A DNA stretch of 64,000 bases from positions 310,001 through 374,000 of the forward strand of contig NZ_SCWD01000002.1 of the NCBI RefSeq assembly GCF_004359515.1, given 5' to 3'. This DNA is from Macrococcus carouselicus (GTDB lineage Bacteria; Bacillota; Bacilli; Staphylococcales; Staphylococcaceae). How positions within the stretch are numbered: the first letter of the stretch is position 1; each line of letters starts with the position of its first letter. Below the pieces are notes generated by a model that saw only the letters and a list, made by a program, of their open reading frames with translations, was not told the DNA's origin and made no database searches. Both the position numbers and the translations under genes were made by a program. Shown in pieces: positions 1 through 9,750 of this stretch.

Positions 1-1001
1 TTGTCGCTTATCTTGAAGGGACGTCAGACCGTGCGATTGCGTTCCGTGCTGATATCGATGCGCTGCCGATTCACGAGGAGAACAATGTTGACTATCGTTC
101 TGCAGTCGATAATGTGATGCATGCCTGTGGACATGATGGTCATACGACGATGCTGCTGGCATTCGCCAGACGCGTCAAGGCACTTTACGATGCCGGTCAG
201 TTGTCAGTCACTGTCTATTTCATCTTCCAGCCTTCAGAAGAGACGGAAGCAGGCGCAAATCAGCTGCTGAAATCCTATACCTTCAGCCGACAGCCGGCCT
301 ATATTTTCGGACTCCATATGATGCCGGATAACCCGGAAAATACGATTCTATCAAAACCGGGTCCCATAACGGCAAGTGCGACTGAATATCGTTTCTTCAT
401 TAAAGGATTGTCAGCGCATGTCGCGAATAAAGAGCAGGGCCATTCAGCAGGAGAGGCGCTCACATTTATATTGAACCAGTTGTCTCAGCTGCAACACTAC
501 CACCTGCCAGGACTCAGACAGAATATCATTCATATCGGCCGTTTCCATGCCGGTGAAGCCATCAATACGGTGCCATCGAACGGCTATCTGGAGGGGACCA
601 TCCGGACTTATCATGCAGATGACCTGTCCGTTATCAAAGAACAGATGACAAGGATTGCTGAAGCCGCTGCGACAGTGACGGGTTCAGCAGTGGAAGTGAA
701 GTTCTCAGAAGGCTATCCTGCTACAATTAATGATGCGGATGCCTATGCATTGATGCAGGCGGCAAGCACGGATACTCATTTGACATGGATAGAGAAGAGT
801 GAACCTTATTTATTCGGCGAGGACTTCGCCTTCTACAGCCAGGTTGCATCGACTGCTTTTGCGTTTCTCGGCTGCCGGAACGAGGAGCAGAATTATGTTA
901 CAGGTCTCCATACATCCACCTTTAACTTTGATGAACAGATGATGGCAGGCGGCGTTGATTTATTCAGTGCGATCTTAACGAGATTTGAGGTGGCACGATG
1001 A
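1..1001 (+). CDS. N-acetyldiaminopimelate deacetylase-like M20D amidohydrolase (5' end cut by window)
   Basis: The reading frame is open from base 3, so the start lies upstream. M20D signatures are [12 protein letters not shown], then [10 protein letters not shown] (Cys and His metal ligands), a PSEETEAGA acidic pair and FGLHM. The family hydrolyses N-acyl amino acids. Because it sits directly before alr and lysA, the likely role is removal of the acetyl group from N-acetyl-LL-diaminopimelate in the acetylase branch of lysine biosynthesis. In staphylococci a hipO/dapE-like gene occupies this operon position. It overlaps alr by 4 nt (ATGA), which suggests translational coupling. A general aminoacylase role cannot be excluded from sequence. 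Confidence 0.88.
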   Translation, partial: VAYLEGTSDRAIAFRADIDALPIHEENNVDYRSAVDNVMHACGHDGHTTMLLAFARRVKALYDAGQLSVTVYFIFQPSEETEAGANQLLKSYTFSRQPAYIFGLHMMPDNPENTILSKPGPITASATEYRFFIKGLSAHVANKEQGHSAGEALTFILNQLSQLQHYHLPGLRQNIIHIGRFHAGEAINTVPSNGYLEGTIRTYHADDLSVIKEQMTRIAEAAATVTGSAVEVKFSEGYPATINDADAYALMQAASTDTHLTWIEKSEPYLFGEDFAFYSQVASTAFAFLGCRNEEQNYVTGLHTSTFNFDEQMMAGGVDLFSAILTRFEVAR

Positions 1002-2062
1002 CAGCGACATGGACACTGGATACACAGGTATTCAAAGACAATATTCAGCATGTGACGCATGGTCAGCCGGTGATGGCAGTCGTGAAGAATAATGCCTATC
1101 ACTATGGGCTGGACTTTGCAGTAGAGGCATTTCTTTCAGCCGGTATCGATACATTCAGTACAACGGTCTTACACGAGGCCATACGCGTGCTTGAACTGGC
1201 GCCTCGCTCGACAGTCTTTCTGATGAATCCGTCCATGGAATTCGATGTTCTGAAAGAACATAATATTCATATGACCCTGCCATCGCTTGATTTCTACCTG
1301 GCTCATCAGGAAGAACTCGCGGGTATGAAGGTCCACCTGGAGTTTGAGAACCTGCTGCATCGTTCAGGCTTCAGGACATTCGATGAGATGAAGGAAGTCA
1401 TCAGACTGAATACGGCACTGCCAGAAGGGAAACAGATGAAGATTACCGGCATCTGGACACATTTCGGTTATGCGGATGAATTTGATGTGCCGGATTACGA
1501 TGCTGAAAAGTTAGCGTGGCTGACCGGCCTTGAAGAGATGCTCGAGGATTATCAGTTTGACTTTGTGCATGCTCAGAACAGTGCAAGTTTTGTCAGAGAT
1601 GGACACTTTCATCAGCATACGCATGCAAGACTCGGTATTATCCTTTACGGCAGCAGACCTTATTCAAGTCTGGACGAATCTGTCACAACTCAGGCTTTGA
1701 CCGTCAGCGCGCACGTCATTCAGATACGTGAGCTTAAAGCAGGAGAATCTGCCGGCTACAGTTTCGCTTATACAGCGGATCATGACGTAAAGATTGCAGT
1801 CATTGATATGGGTTACGGTGATGGCATACTTCGCACGCGGAGTCAGCACGACTGTCTGATCAACGGCAGACGTTTTCCGATCCGTGCACTGATGATGAGT
1901 CATCTCTTTGTTGAAGTGGATGACAGTGTTAAACAGGGCGATACGGTGATTCTATACAGCAATGATATCCGTATCGACGAACATACATTCAAAGGGGTCG
2001 GCGCCAATTCTGAACAGCTGAGTGCTTTGAATCATCATTCATTAAAAAAGGAGATTATTTAG
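998..2062 (+). CDS. alr: alanine racemase (PLP-dependent, fold type III)
   Basis: This enzyme interconverts L- and D-alanine for peptidoglycan. The PLP-binding lysine is Lys30 in [11 protein letters not shown]. The second catalytic base, a tyrosine, lies in [14 protein letters not shown], and the C-terminal beta domain carries IDMGYGDG. At 354 aa it is slightly short for the family (about 360-390). It is the second racemase type found inside the dap operon of Staphylococcaceae, so a housekeeping alr probably exists elsewhere. The start overlaps the deacetylase stop, and its last codons carry the Shine-Dalgarno sequence (AAAGGAG) of lysA. Confidence 0.93.
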   Translation: MTATWTLDTQVFKDNIQHVTHGQPVMAVVKNNAYHYGLDFAVEAFLSAGIDTFSTTVLHEAIRVLELAPRSTVFLMNPSMEFDVLKEHNIHMTLPSLDFYLAHQEELAGMKVHLEFENLLHRSGFRTFDEMKEVIRLNTALPEGKQMKITGIWTHFGYADEFDVPDYDAEKLAWLTGLEEMLEDYQFDFVHAQNSASFVRDGHFHQHTHARLGIILYGSRPYSSLDESVTTQALTVSAHVIQIRELKAGESAGYSFAYTADHDVKIAVIDMGYGDGILRTRSQHDCLINGRRFPIRALMMSHLFVEVDDSVKQGDTVILYSNDIRIDEHTFKGVGANSEQLSALNHHSLKKEII

Positions 2063-3325
2063 ATGACATTACAATATACAGATCATGAACTGACGATGCA
2101 CGGCCATAAGCTGACTGATATCGCGAGGGAATATGGTACGCCACTCTTTGTCTATGATGAGACGATGATTCGCAAGCAATGCCACAGGTTTCAGCAGGCA
2201 CTTAAAGCATCAGGACTGAACTATACGATTTCTTATGCGTCCAAAGCATTCTCAAGTGTACAGCTTTTTAACTTGATGGCAGAAGAACATATGGGACTTG
2301 ATGTCGTCAGTGAAGGTGAGCTCTATACAGCGCTACAGTCCAATGTAGCACCGGATCGTATTCATTTCCACGGTAATAATAAGACGGACAGCGAAATCCT
2401 CTATGCCATTGAGTCAGGTGTGGAATACTTCGTTATCGACAGTCTGGACGAGATTGCACGTATCGACCGTTTAGCGACAAGACAGGTTAAAGCAGTGCTC
2501 CGCATCAATCCAGGTGTTGAAGCGCATACGCATGAGTTTATTCAGACAGGACAGGAAGACAGCAAGTTCGGCCTCAGCATCAAGAAAGGACTGGCCTTAG
2601 AAGGCGTCCGCCGAATAGAAGCGGCAGACCATATCGACTTTATGGGGGTGCATTTTCATATCGGGTCGCAGATATTTGAATCGACAGGCACAGTTGAGAC
2701 AGTGAAGCTGGTGATTCAGTGGCTGAATGAGAATAATATCCATATTCAGGTGCTGAATATCGGTGGCGGCTTCAGTATCAAATATACAGATGATGATGTC
2801 AGCTACCCGATTGAAGAAGGGATCAAGACGATTACAGATGCCATTAAATCAGCGTGTCAGACGCATGATTATCCGGTGCCGGAGCTATCTCTTGAACCCG
2901 GACGATCAATCGTCGGTGAAGCAGGTATCACACTTTATGAAGTCGGCACTATTAAAGAAATTAAGGATACGAATTATTATGTCTCCATCGATGGCGGCAT
3001 GAGTGACCATATCCGTACGGCCCTTTATGATGCGAAATATGAAGTGCGTCTCGTCAACCGTGAGGAACCGCATGACAAGATGATGACCATCGCCGGCAAA
3101 CTCTGTGAGTCAGGTGATATCATCCGCCGTGATATTGAACTGCCGGCGAGCATTCAGCGTGGTGACTTACTGGCTGTCCTGTCAACTGGCGCTTATCACT
3201 ACAGCATGAGCTCGAACTACAACCAGATGCTGAAGCCCGCTGTTGTCTTTGTGACTGAGGAGCAAGTACGTCCTGTCATCAAACGTCAGACGCTTGCACA
3301 GCTCATCCAGAATGACATCATCTAA
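2063..3325 (+). CDS. lysA: diaminopimelate decarboxylase
   Basis: Converts meso-diaminopimelate to L-lysine and CO2, the last step of lysine biosynthesis. PLP lysine is Lys61 in ISYASKAFS. Other family motifs are HFHIGSQI, the glycine-rich phosphate site NIGGGFS, EPGRSIVGEAG, and the active-site cysteine in CESGDII contributed across the dimer. The length of 420 aa is normal. The ATG follows the alr stop codon directly (TAGATG). In organisms with L-Lys at position 3 of the stem peptide this product feeds cell-wall synthesis as well as protein synthesis. Confidence 0.96.
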   Translation: MTLQYTDHELTMHGHKLTDIAREYGTPLFVYDETMIRKQCHRFQQALKASGLNYTISYASKAFSSVQLFNLMAEEHMGLDVVSEGELYTALQSNVAPDRIHFHGNNKTDSEILYAIESGVEYFVIDSLDEIARIDRLATRQVKAVLRINPGVEAHTHEFIQTGQEDSKFGLSIKKGLALEGVRRIEAADHIDFMGVHFHIGSQIFESTGTVETVKLVIQWLNENNIHIQVLNIGGGFSIKYTDDDVSYPIEEGIKTITDAIKSACQTHDYPVPELSLEPGRSIVGEAGITLYEVGTIKEIKDTNYYVSIDGGMSDHIRTALYDAKYEVRLVNREEPHDKMMTIAGKLCESGDIIRRDIELPASIQRGDLLAVLSTGAYHYSMSSNYNQMLKPAVVFVTEEQVRPVIKRQTLAQLIQNDII

Positions 3326-3337
3326 GGAGGAGAGAGG

Positions 3338-4504
3338 ATGACACCTCAATTTAATGAACGTGTGACTGCGCTGCAAGTACCGGGCACAAGACAGTTTGCC
3401 AATAAAGTGAGTACATACAGTAATGGTATCAACCTGACACTTGGCCAATCCGGATTTGATGCGCCGGACTTCATCAGACAGGCGATGACAGATGCAATAG
3501 ACAGGGGTCAGTTACGCTATACGCATAACAAAGGACTGATAGAACTCCGTACGGCCATCACTGATTATACAGCTGCACGATTTAATGTGAATTATAATCC
3601 TGAGACAGAAGTACTGGTGACGAACGGTGGCTCAGAAGCGATCGACAGTATATTTAGAACGATTCTGAATGCAGGAGATGAAGTCATTATTCCGGCACCG
3701 GCATATGCGGGTTATGAACCTATCATCCATCTGCTGGGTGCCAGGACTGTCTTTGTAGATACGACAGAGACAAACTTCGTTCCGACAGCAGAACGAATAG
3801 CTGCAGCAATGACGCCACAGACGAAAGCCATTCTCTTCAATTATCCGACCAATCCAACCGGGACGACGCTGAGTACAGAAGCTATCCAGGAACTCGTGCA
3901 GTTGCTGAAAGATAAGGATATCTTCATCATTACGGATGAGATTTATTCAGAGAATGTTTATGAAGGACAGCACCATTCCTTCATTGAGTATGCAGAAGTA
4001 CGCGATCAGCTCTTCTATATTAACGGCTTGTCGAAGTCACATGCGATTACAGGCGCACGAATCGGCTATGTGCTGGCACCTGAAGCGGCGATTGATGAGG
4101 TGACGAAAGTCCATCTCTATAACACAATCTGTGCTGCCACGCCATCACAATACGGCGCGCTCGCAGCTTTGACGCATCCAGACAGCAGACAGTTGATCAG
4201 TGATATGAATCATGCTTATATCGAGAGACGGGACTATCTATATGACAGACTCAGACAAATGGGACTGCCGGTAGAACTTCCAACTGGTGCATTTTACATC
4301 CTGCCTAATATCTCTGCCTATAACACAGATTCATTTCAGTTTGCGACAGACCTGCTGGAAGCAGAACAAGTAGCTGTCGTGCCTGGTGCTGCTTTCACTG
4401 CATACGGGGAAGGCTACATTCGACTGTCATTCGCGAGCACGATGGAAGAGATTGTAGAAGGCTGCAACCGTCTGGAGAGATTTCTGCATGTCTATCAGAA
4501 ATAG
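3338..4504 (+). CDS. class I/II aminotransferase, probable N-acetyl-LL-diaminopimelate aminotransferase
   Basis: Fold-type I PLP aminotransferase of 388 aa. The Schiff-base lysine is in NGLSKSHAITGARIGY, with the upstream NYPTNPTG and ITDEIYSE motifs and the C-terminal arginine in YIRLSFA. It follows lysA by 12 nt with its own GGAGGAGAG Shine-Dalgarno and closes the operon before a terminator. PatA-type enzymes make N-acetyl-LL-DAP, so with the deacetylase this gives both enzymes specific to the acetylase branch. The specific substrate is inferred from position; a broad aromatic/aspartate specificity is possible. Confidence 0.85.
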   Translation: MTPQFNERVTALQVPGTRQFANKVSTYSNGINLTLGQSGFDAPDFIRQAMTDAIDRGQLRYTHNKGLIELRTAITDYTAARFNVNYNPETEVLVTNGGSEAIDSIFRTILNAGDEVIIPAPAYAGYEPIIHLLGARTVFVDTTETNFVPTAERIAAAMTPQTKAILFNYPTNPTGTTLSTEAIQELVQLLKDKDIFIITDEIYSENVYEGQHHSFIEYAEVRDQLFYINGLSKSHAITGARIGYVLAPEAAIDEVTKVHLYNTICAATPSQYGALAALTHPDSRQLISDMNHAYIERRDYLYDRLRQMGLPVELPTGAFYILPNISAYNTDSFQFATDLLEAEQVAVVPGAAFTAYGEGYIRLSFASTMEEIVEGCNRLERFLHVYQK

Positions 4505-4536
4505 CCTAAGTCTCCTTTTGAGGAGGCTATTTTTTA
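4501..4536 (+). terminator. rho-independent terminator of the lysine operon
   Basis: ATAGCC (4501-4506) pairs with GGCTAT (4525-4530), with an inner CTCC/GGAG pairing, followed by six T. It overlaps the aminotransferase stop codon. Confidence 0.75.
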
Positions 4537-4548
4537 TGTCAAAATAAT

Positions 4549-4601
4549 AGTCAAAAAAGGTCAGTAAAATGTTTGACCTTTTTTGACCTTGGTTATATAA
4601 T
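4549..4601 (+). promoter_or_regulatory. clpL promoter with CtsR operator
   Basis: TTTGACC at 4572-4578 and 4582-4588, separated by 3 nt, read on the minus strand as GGTCAAAAAAGGTCAAA. This is an exact match to the CtsR heptad direct repeat. A weaker copy in the opposite orientation (AGTCAAA-AAA-GGTCAGT) lies at 4549-4565. The sigma-A promoter is TTGACC (4573-4578), a 17-nt spacer and TATAAT (4596-4601), so the CtsR box covers the -35 element and the spacer. Confidence 0.92.
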
Positions 4602-4670
4602 AAATATATCAAAGGTATTAAGTTACTTTTGATCGTAACAATACAACTGAATATTAGGAGGAATAAATTG

Positions 4671-6749
4671 ATGAATAACTCATTTTTCAACAGCAATTTT
4701 GACGCAATTTTTGACTCTATGTTTAACGAATTAAATTCAAGTCACTACACGAACAAACGTTACTATATAAATGGACATGAAGTCACAGCTGAACAATTAG
4801 CAGCACTTAAACAGCAAGGCTATCAATTTAAAGAAGATCAGCAGCAAGCACCTGTACAAGGTAAACAATTAGCAACTGATGGTATTTTAGGTAAACTGGG
4901 TCGCAACTTAACTGAAGAAGCACGTCACGGTCAGCTTGATCCAGTGATCGGCCGTGATAAAGAAATTCAGGATACAGCGGAAGTGTTAAGCCGTCGTATT
5001 AAAAACAATCCAATCTTAGTCGGCGAGGCAGGGGTCGGTAAGACTGCCATTGTTGAAGGTCTCGCTCAGGAGATTGTGAAAGGCAATGTGCCTGCTTCAA
5101 TTAAAGATAAAGAAATCTATTCACTTGATATCTCAGCACTGGAAGCCGGTACACAGTACCGCGGTGCATTTGAAGAGAACGTTCAGAAATTACTGGATGA
5201 AGTGAAATCACAGGGAAATATCGTTCTTTTCTTAGATGAAATCCATCAGATTATCGGTGCTGGTTCTACTGGTGGTGACTCAGGCAGTAAAGGTCTGTCA
5301 GATATCATTAAACCTGCGCTCAGCCGTGGTGAAATTTCTGTCATCGGTGCAACGACTCAGGATGAATATCGTAATACGATCTTAAAGGATGCAGCATTAT
5401 CACGTCGATTTAACGAGGTCGTGGTCAACGAGCCATCTAAAGAAGATGCGTTTGAGATCTTAAAGGGCATCCGCGATAATTACGAGCAGCACCACAATGT
5501 GGAAATTCCGGACGAAGCACTCAAAGCGGCAATTGATTTATCTATCCAGTACATTCCGCAGCGTACTTTACCGGATAAAGCGATTGACTTAATGGATATC
5601 ACAGCAGCTCACGTCTCTGCTGCGCATACAGCAGTGGATAAAGTGGAAGCTGAAAAAGAAATCGCTGCATTAACTGCAGAAAAAGACAAAGCGGTACAGA
5701 ATGAGGAATATGAAAAAGCAGGCAATATTCAGGCTCAAATCAAAGAACTGAACAACAAAATATCAGCAGCACATGATGACAACAAAAACACAGTGACAGT
5801 GGACGAAGTCGCTGCAACAGTGGAACGCTTAACAGGTATTCCGGTCTCTAAAATGGATTCAGATGATCTGGAACGGCTGAAAAACATCCAGTCACGCTTA
5901 GAAGAAAAAATCATCGGTCAGGCTGATGCCGTGAAAGCTGTATCCCGTGCCATCAGACGTAACCGTGCAGGTTTCGATGAAGGCAACCGTCCAATCGGTA
6001 GCTTCTTATTCGTCGGTCCGACAGGTGTCGGTAAAACGGAACTGGCAAAACAGCTGGCCGTTGACTTGTTTGGCAACAAAGACTCACTCATCAGACTTGA
6101 TATGAGTGAATACATGGATCAGACAGCCGTCTCTAAAATGATCGGTACTACAGCGGGTTATGTCGGTTATGACGATAACTCCAACACACTCACTGAACAA
6201 GTCAGACGTAATCCTTACTCAGTTATTCTCTTTGATGAAATCGAGAAAGCCAATCCACAGATTCTGACATTACTGCTGCAAGTACTGGATGACGGTAAAC
6301 TGACAGATGGTCAAGGGAACATCGTCAACTTCAAGAATACGATTATCATCGCAACGTCTAATGCAGGTTTCGGTGATGGTCAGGAAGCGGACAGAGAGAA
6401 CATTTTTGACGATCTCAAGCACTTCTTCCGTCCGGAATTTCTTAACCGCTTCAATTCGATTGTTGAATTCAGACACTTAAGTAAAGAGGACTTACAGGAG
6501 ATTGTTGAACTGATGTTAGCAGATGTTCAGCGTACGCTTGATAAAAAAGAAATCACGATGAACATCACAGATGAAGCGAAAAAGTGGCTCATCGAACAGG
6601 GCTACGACGAAAAACTCGGTGCAAGACCATTACGTCGTGTCGTTGAACAGAATGTCCGTGATATGATCACTGATTATTATCTGGATTATCCGGAAATTAA
6701 AGAAGTGAACATCCATGTTAAAGATGAACAACTCGCCATCAATGTATAA
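4671..6749 (+). CDS. clpL: ATP-dependent Clp-family chaperone ClpL
   Basis: HSP100 AAA+ disaggregase that remodels aggregated proteins and is not required to pair with ClpP. Two nucleotide-binding domains are visible: Walker A GEAGVGKT at residues 118-125 with Walker [11 protein letters not shown], and Walker A GPTGVGKT at about 449-456 with [11 protein letters not shown] short UVR-like coiled segment ([15 protein letters not shown]) lies between them. The usual Clp N-domain is absent and replaced by about 60 Asn/Gln-rich residues, as in ClpL. I place the start at 4671, with AGGAGG at 4656-4661; the frame is open further upstream. CtsR-type heat-shock regulation is visible upstream. Confidence 0.95.
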   Translation: MNNSFFNSNFDAIFDSMFNELNSSHYTNKRYYINGHEVTAEQLAALKQQGYQFKEDQQQAPVQGKQLATDGILGKLGRNLTEEARHGQLDPVIGRDKEIQDTAEVLSRRIKNNPILVGEAGVGKTAIVEGLAQEIVKGNVPASIKDKEIYSLDISALEAGTQYRGAFEENVQKLLDEVKSQGNIVLFLDEIHQIIGAGSTGGDSGSKGLSDIIKPALSRGEISVIGATTQDEYRNTILKDAALSRRFNEVVVNEPSKEDAFEILKGIRDNYEQHHNVEIPDEALKAAIDLSIQYIPQRTLPDKAIDLMDITAAHVSAAHTAVDKVEAEKEIAALTAEKDKAVQNEEYEKAGNIQAQIKELNNKISAAHDDNKNTVTVDEVAATVERLTGIPVSKMDSDDLERLKNIQSRLEEKIIGQADAVKAVSRAIRRNRAGFDEGNRPIGSFLFVGPTGVGKTELAKQLAVDLFGNKDSLIRLDMSEYMDQTAVSKMIGTTAGYVGYDDNSNTLTEQVRRNPYSVILFDEIEKANPQILTLLLQVLDDGKLTDGQGNIVNFKNTIIIATSNAGFGDGQEADRENIFDDLKHFFRPEFLNRFNSIVEFRHLSKEDLQEIVELMLADVQRTLDKKEITMNITDEAKKWLIEQGYDEKLGARPLRRVVEQNVRDMITDYYLDYPEIKEVNIHVKDEQLAINV

Positions 6750-6755
6750 TGAAAG

Positions 6756-6781
6756 GACGGCTCAGATGAGCTGTCTTTTTT
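6756..6781 (+). terminator. terminator of clpL
   Basis: GACGGCTCA/TGAGCTGTC hairpin with a 2-nt loop and one G-T wobble, followed by a T-run. Confidence 0.8.
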
Positions 6782-6855
6782 CAATAGTCAATCAGTAGTC
6801 ATTTCTTATCAAAACATCTATAATGGACACCATAAACAGTAAGGAGAGTGAGCGC

Positions 6856-7284
6856 ATGAAACTCAAAGTGAACAAACTGCAGGAACTTTCTTCCGAAGAA
6901 ATATTGACGATTATTGAAGCGAGAATCAACACCTTTATTGTAGAACAAGGCGGACATTACGGAGATGTGGATCAGCATGACCGTACGTGCCTACATGTTT
7001 CATTAGAAGAAGACGGCCAACTTAAAGCGTATTCTCGTATCATTGAAGAACCTGACTACGTCAGATTTGGCCGGGTGCTTGTCCTGAAGGAATTTCGCAA
7101 GCAGAAATTAGGCCGAAAGCTCGTCGGTCTGACTCTTGAAGAGATTCAGAAACGTTACCCGGGCAAGACGATCAAGATTATTGCGCAAGCTTATTTGAAG
7201 GGGTTCTATGAATCATTTGGCTTCACTGCAACATCCGATGTCTATAATCATCATGAAATCCCACATATCGATATGGAACTTTAA
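6856..7284 (+). CDS. GNAT N-acetyltransferase, ElaA type
   Basis: A 142-aa GNAT protein. The ElaA subfamily signature is FIVEQGGHYGDVDQHDRTCLHV, followed by the strand-4/acetyl-CoA region VLVLKEFRKQKLGRKLVG and the C-terminal GFYESFGFTATSDVYNHHEIPH. The family transfers acetyl from acetyl-CoA; the ElaA acceptor is unknown. The start at 6856 is set by AAGGAG 8 nt upstream; an in-frame ATG at 6823 has no ribosome site. It is monocistronic, between two terminators. Confidence 0.85.
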   Translation: MKLKVNKLQELSSEEILTIIEARINTFIVEQGGHYGDVDQHDRTCLHVSLEEDGQLKAYSRIIEEPDYVRFGRVLVLKEFRKQKLGRKLVGLTLEEIQKRYPGKTIKIIAQAYLKGFYESFGFTATSDVYNHHEIPHIDMEL

Positions 7285-7312
7285 CAGTCTTTCAGCAGAA
7301 AGGCTGTTTTTT
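7283..7312 (+). terminator. terminator of the ElaA-type gene
   Basis: AACAGTCTTTC pairs with GAAAGGCTGTT around an AGCA loop, then a T-run. The hairpin contains the stop codon. Confidence 0.8.
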
Positions 7313-7349
7313 GAATTAATAAGCCATTATGCTATAATAAAACTATCAC

Positions 7350-7733
7350 GTGATGGTTTGGAGGGATATTAATGGGAAGGACTTACTGAAAATCGGTGAA
7401 CTGGCGAAGCAGGCTGGTGTAACCAATCGGACGATTGATTATTACACTAATATGGAGCTGCTGGATTTCGTGCGGACGTCATCTAATTACCGGCTGTATG
7501 ATGTATCGATGATTGACCGTGTTCATCAGATCGAAAATCTGAAAGCCCAAGGTAAGCATCTCACTGAAATCCGCCAGATTTTCACACCTGAACGGTGCGA
7601 TATACAGTCGCAGATTAAACAGCTTGAACAGGATATCAAGCGTATTGCACAGTCTGATAATCTTGAACAGATAAAACAGCTGGCAACAAAAGACTTAGCA
7701 GTGGTTAAGACACTGTTACTACTTTTACATTAA
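7350..7733 (+). CDS. MerR-family transcriptional regulator with disturbed start region
   Basis: The winged-helix MerR fold begins at LLKIGELAKQAGVTNRTIDYYTNMELL, followed by a coiled-coil dimerisation helix (about residues 60-115). It stands 12 nt before a CNNM/MpfA-like gene, and MerR genes accompany such Mg2+ exporters in other Firmicutes, so it probably regulates that gene. The start is odd. A TATAAT (7333-7338) places transcription near 7345, and the only good ribosome site (GGAGGG, 7360-7365) points to an ATG at 7372 in the wrong frame, which stops after five codons. The in-frame GTG/ATG at 7350/7353 has no ribosome site. One missing base near 7376 would join ATG 7372 to the MerR frame. 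Confidence 0.75.
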   Translation: MMVWRDINGKDLLKIGELAKQAGVTNRTIDYYTNMELLDFVRTSSNYRLYDVSMIDRVHQIENLKAQGKHLTEIRQIFTPERCDIQSQIKQLEQDIKRIAQSDNLEQIKQLATKDLAVVKTLLLLLH

Positions 7734-7745
7734 CGGAGGATATTT

Positions 7746-9053
7746 TTGGAAACCACAATTAATTTAATAATTTTTACTATACTCATCGTCTTGACCGCAT
7801 TCTTTGTCGCTACAGAGTTCGCTATCGTCAAAGTCAGGCACTCTAGATTGAGCCAGCTTGTAACAGAAGGGAAGCCGGGTTCACAGGCCGCACAGAAAGT
7901 GGTCAGCCAGCTCGATGAATACTTAAGTGCCTGTCAGCTCGGTATCACCATCACGGCCCTCGGTATCGGGATGGTCGGGGAGAAGACCTTTGAGTTCATC
8001 CTGCACCCGTTCTTTACAGCCTTAGGAATTCCGCACGGCTGGATTCATGGCTTTACCATCGCAGGTGCATTCGTCATTGCGACATTCCTGCACGTTGTCG
8101 TCGGTGAACTTGCACCGAAGACCATCGCGATCCAGAAAGCTGAAGCGGTGACGCTGCTGTTCAGTAAACCTATTATGTTCTTCTATAAAATTCTTTATCC
8201 ATTCATCTGGATATTGAACGGCTCTGCACGGCTGCTGATCAGACTGTTAGGTATTAAACCAGTCAGTGAGCATGAAATGACACATAGTGAAGAAGAACTT
8301 CGTCTCTTATTATCTGACAGCTATCAGTCAGGAGAAATCGATATAGAAGAGCTGAATGTCATCAATAATGTCTTTGAATTTGATGATAAAGTTGCCCGGG
8401 AAATCATGACACCGCGTAATGAAATCATCGGTTTTGATGTAACGACTTCAATGGCAGAAGTATTGAAGTGTATGACGGAAGAACGCTATACAAGATATCC
8501 GGTCTATGAAGGCGATAAAGACCAGATCATCGGCTTTATCCATATGAAGGATTTCATCAAGTTCACTATGATGGATAAAGAAAGTGTCATGAACATGAAG
8601 ATGACGGACTATATCAATCCGGTTATCCGTGATATAGAATCTGTTTCACTGAACAGTCTCCTTCAGAAAATGCGTCAGAAGCGCATCCATTTGGCCATTC
8701 TTATGGATGAGTACGGCGGCACAAGTGGACTCGTGACGATTGAAGATATCATCGAAGAATTAGTCGGTGAAATCCGTGACGAACATGACGAGGAAGAACC
8801 CGAACGGATTGTCAAAATCGCTGATCATCATTATAAAGTCCATTCAAGCGCGGCAATCAATGATATCGAGAAATTACTGGACATCACCATCGAACGCAAT
8901 TCAATAGACACGATGGGCGGCTGGATGGCCCTGTTAACAGAAGAGTCAGATGAAGTCTTTTATGAAGGCTATATATTCCATGTCTTAGAAAGAGATGAGC
9001 ACCAGATCAACTGGATAGAAATCTACGAATCACCGAGTGTAGTGACAGAATAA
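7746..9053 (+). CDS. CNNM/CorC-family transporter, MpfA (YhdP)-like Mg2+ efflux protein
   Basis: A 435-aa protein with a DUF21 (CNNM) membrane domain at about 1-185: hydrophobic segments near residues 5-28, 95-125 and 140-165, with the conserved VVGELAPKTIAIQ. A CBS-pair follows (about 205-330; IMTPRNEII, RYPVYEGDKDQIIGFIH, LVTIEDIIEELVGEI), then a C-terminal CorC/HlyC domain. Members were long annotated as haemolysins; in Bacillus and Staphylococcus they protect against high Mg2+ by efflux. It starts with TTG after CGGAGG and follows the MerR gene in what looks like an operon. Confidence 0.88.
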   Translation: METTINLIIFTILIVLTAFFVATEFAIVKVRHSRLSQLVTEGKPGSQAAQKVVSQLDEYLSACQLGITITALGIGMVGEKTFEFILHPFFTALGIPHGWIHGFTIAGAFVIATFLHVVVGELAPKTIAIQKAEAVTLLFSKPIMFFYKILYPFIWILNGSARLLIRLLGIKPVSEHEMTHSEEELRLLLSDSYQSGEIDIEELNVINNVFEFDDKVAREIMTPRNEIIGFDVTTSMAEVLKCMTEERYTRYPVYEGDKDQIIGFIHMKDFIKFTMMDKESVMNMKMTDYINPVIRDIESVSLNSLLQKMRQKRIHLAILMDEYGGTSGLVTIEDIIEELVGEIRDEHDEEEPERIVKIADHHYKVHSSAAINDIEKLLDITIERNSIDTMGGWMALLTEESDEVFYEGYIFHVLERDEHQINWIEIYESPSVVTE

Positions 9054-9057
9054 CGTG

Positions 9058-9088
9058 AAAATCTCTCCTGATGAGGAGAGATTTTTTT
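9058..9088 (+). terminator. terminator after the MpfA-like gene
   Basis: Perfect stem AAATCTCTCCT/AGGAGAGATTT around GATG, then a T-run. Confidence 0.9.
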
Positions 9089-9143
9089 ATAGCAATTAAA
9101 ATGGTAATATTTGAATTATAGAATGAACATTCAGGAGAATACG

Positions 9144-9698
9144 ATGCAGATAAACGGATTTAAAGTAGAGCTACGACCCTTAGAAGAAAAATGGCTGAAA
9201 GATCTGTATTACTGGAAGTATGAAGAAAAACATCAGGAAGCGGATAAGTGGAATGGACCCTATATTCCGAAAGAGCACCTGAACTGGGATGACTTCTGTC
9301 AGCAGCAGCAAAATCAGTTTCTTTACTATGATGTCTATAGCCAGCTTATCATTACAGTGAAAGATAGATTTATCGGCACTGTCGGTTGTTACTGGGTGGA
9401 CCAAAATACTGACTGGCTAGAGACGGGAATTGTCATTTATGACCCCGCATACTGGAACGGAGGATACGGCACAGAAGCCTATAAACTCTGGATTGATTAC
9501 CTGTTTAACCAGACGAACTTACATCGTCTCGGCATGTCGACCTGGTCAGGTAATCAGCGCATGATGAAAGTGGCTGATCGAGTTGGAATGAAAGAGGAAG
9601 CAAGGATCAGACAAGCGAGGCAAGTAGGTGGTGAATATTATGACGCCATCAAGATGGGCATCCTGAGAAGCGAATGGGATAAAAATAACAACATATAA
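9144..9698 (+). CDS. GNAT N-acetyltransferase, RimJ/RimL type
   Basis: A 184-aa protein starting ELRPLEEKWLKDLYYWKYEE, with GTVGCYWVD, the acetyl-CoA loop DPAYWNGGYGTEAYKLWIDY and the closing LHRLGMSTWSGNQRMMKVADRVGM. This is the Acetyltransf_3 layout used for ribosomal protein or small-molecule acetylation; the substrate is unknown. Start chosen at 9144 because of CAGGAG 9 nt upstream; the in-frame ATG at 9111-9125 region lacks one. Confidence 0.82.
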   Translation: MQINGFKVELRPLEEKWLKDLYYWKYEEKHQEADKWNGPYIPKEHLNWDDFCQQQQNQFLYYDVYSQLIITVKDRFIGTVGCYWVDQNTDWLETGIVIYDPAYWNGGYGTEAYKLWIDYLFNQTNLHRLGMSTWSGNQRMMKVADRVGMKEEARIRQARQVGGEYYDAIKMGILRSEWDKNNNI

Positions 9699-9706
9699 AT
9701 ATTAGA

Positions 9707-9747
9707 AATAAGCTCGATTTTCCGTTGTTCTGGAAGTCGAGCTTATT
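9707..9747. terminator. bidirectional terminator between convergent genes
   Basis: AATAAGCTCGA (9707-9717) and TCGAGCTTATT (9737-9747) form an 11-bp perfect stem with a 19-nt loop. It serves both the acetyltransferase and the convergent MFS gene. Confidence 0.75.
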
Positions 9748-9750
9748 ATA

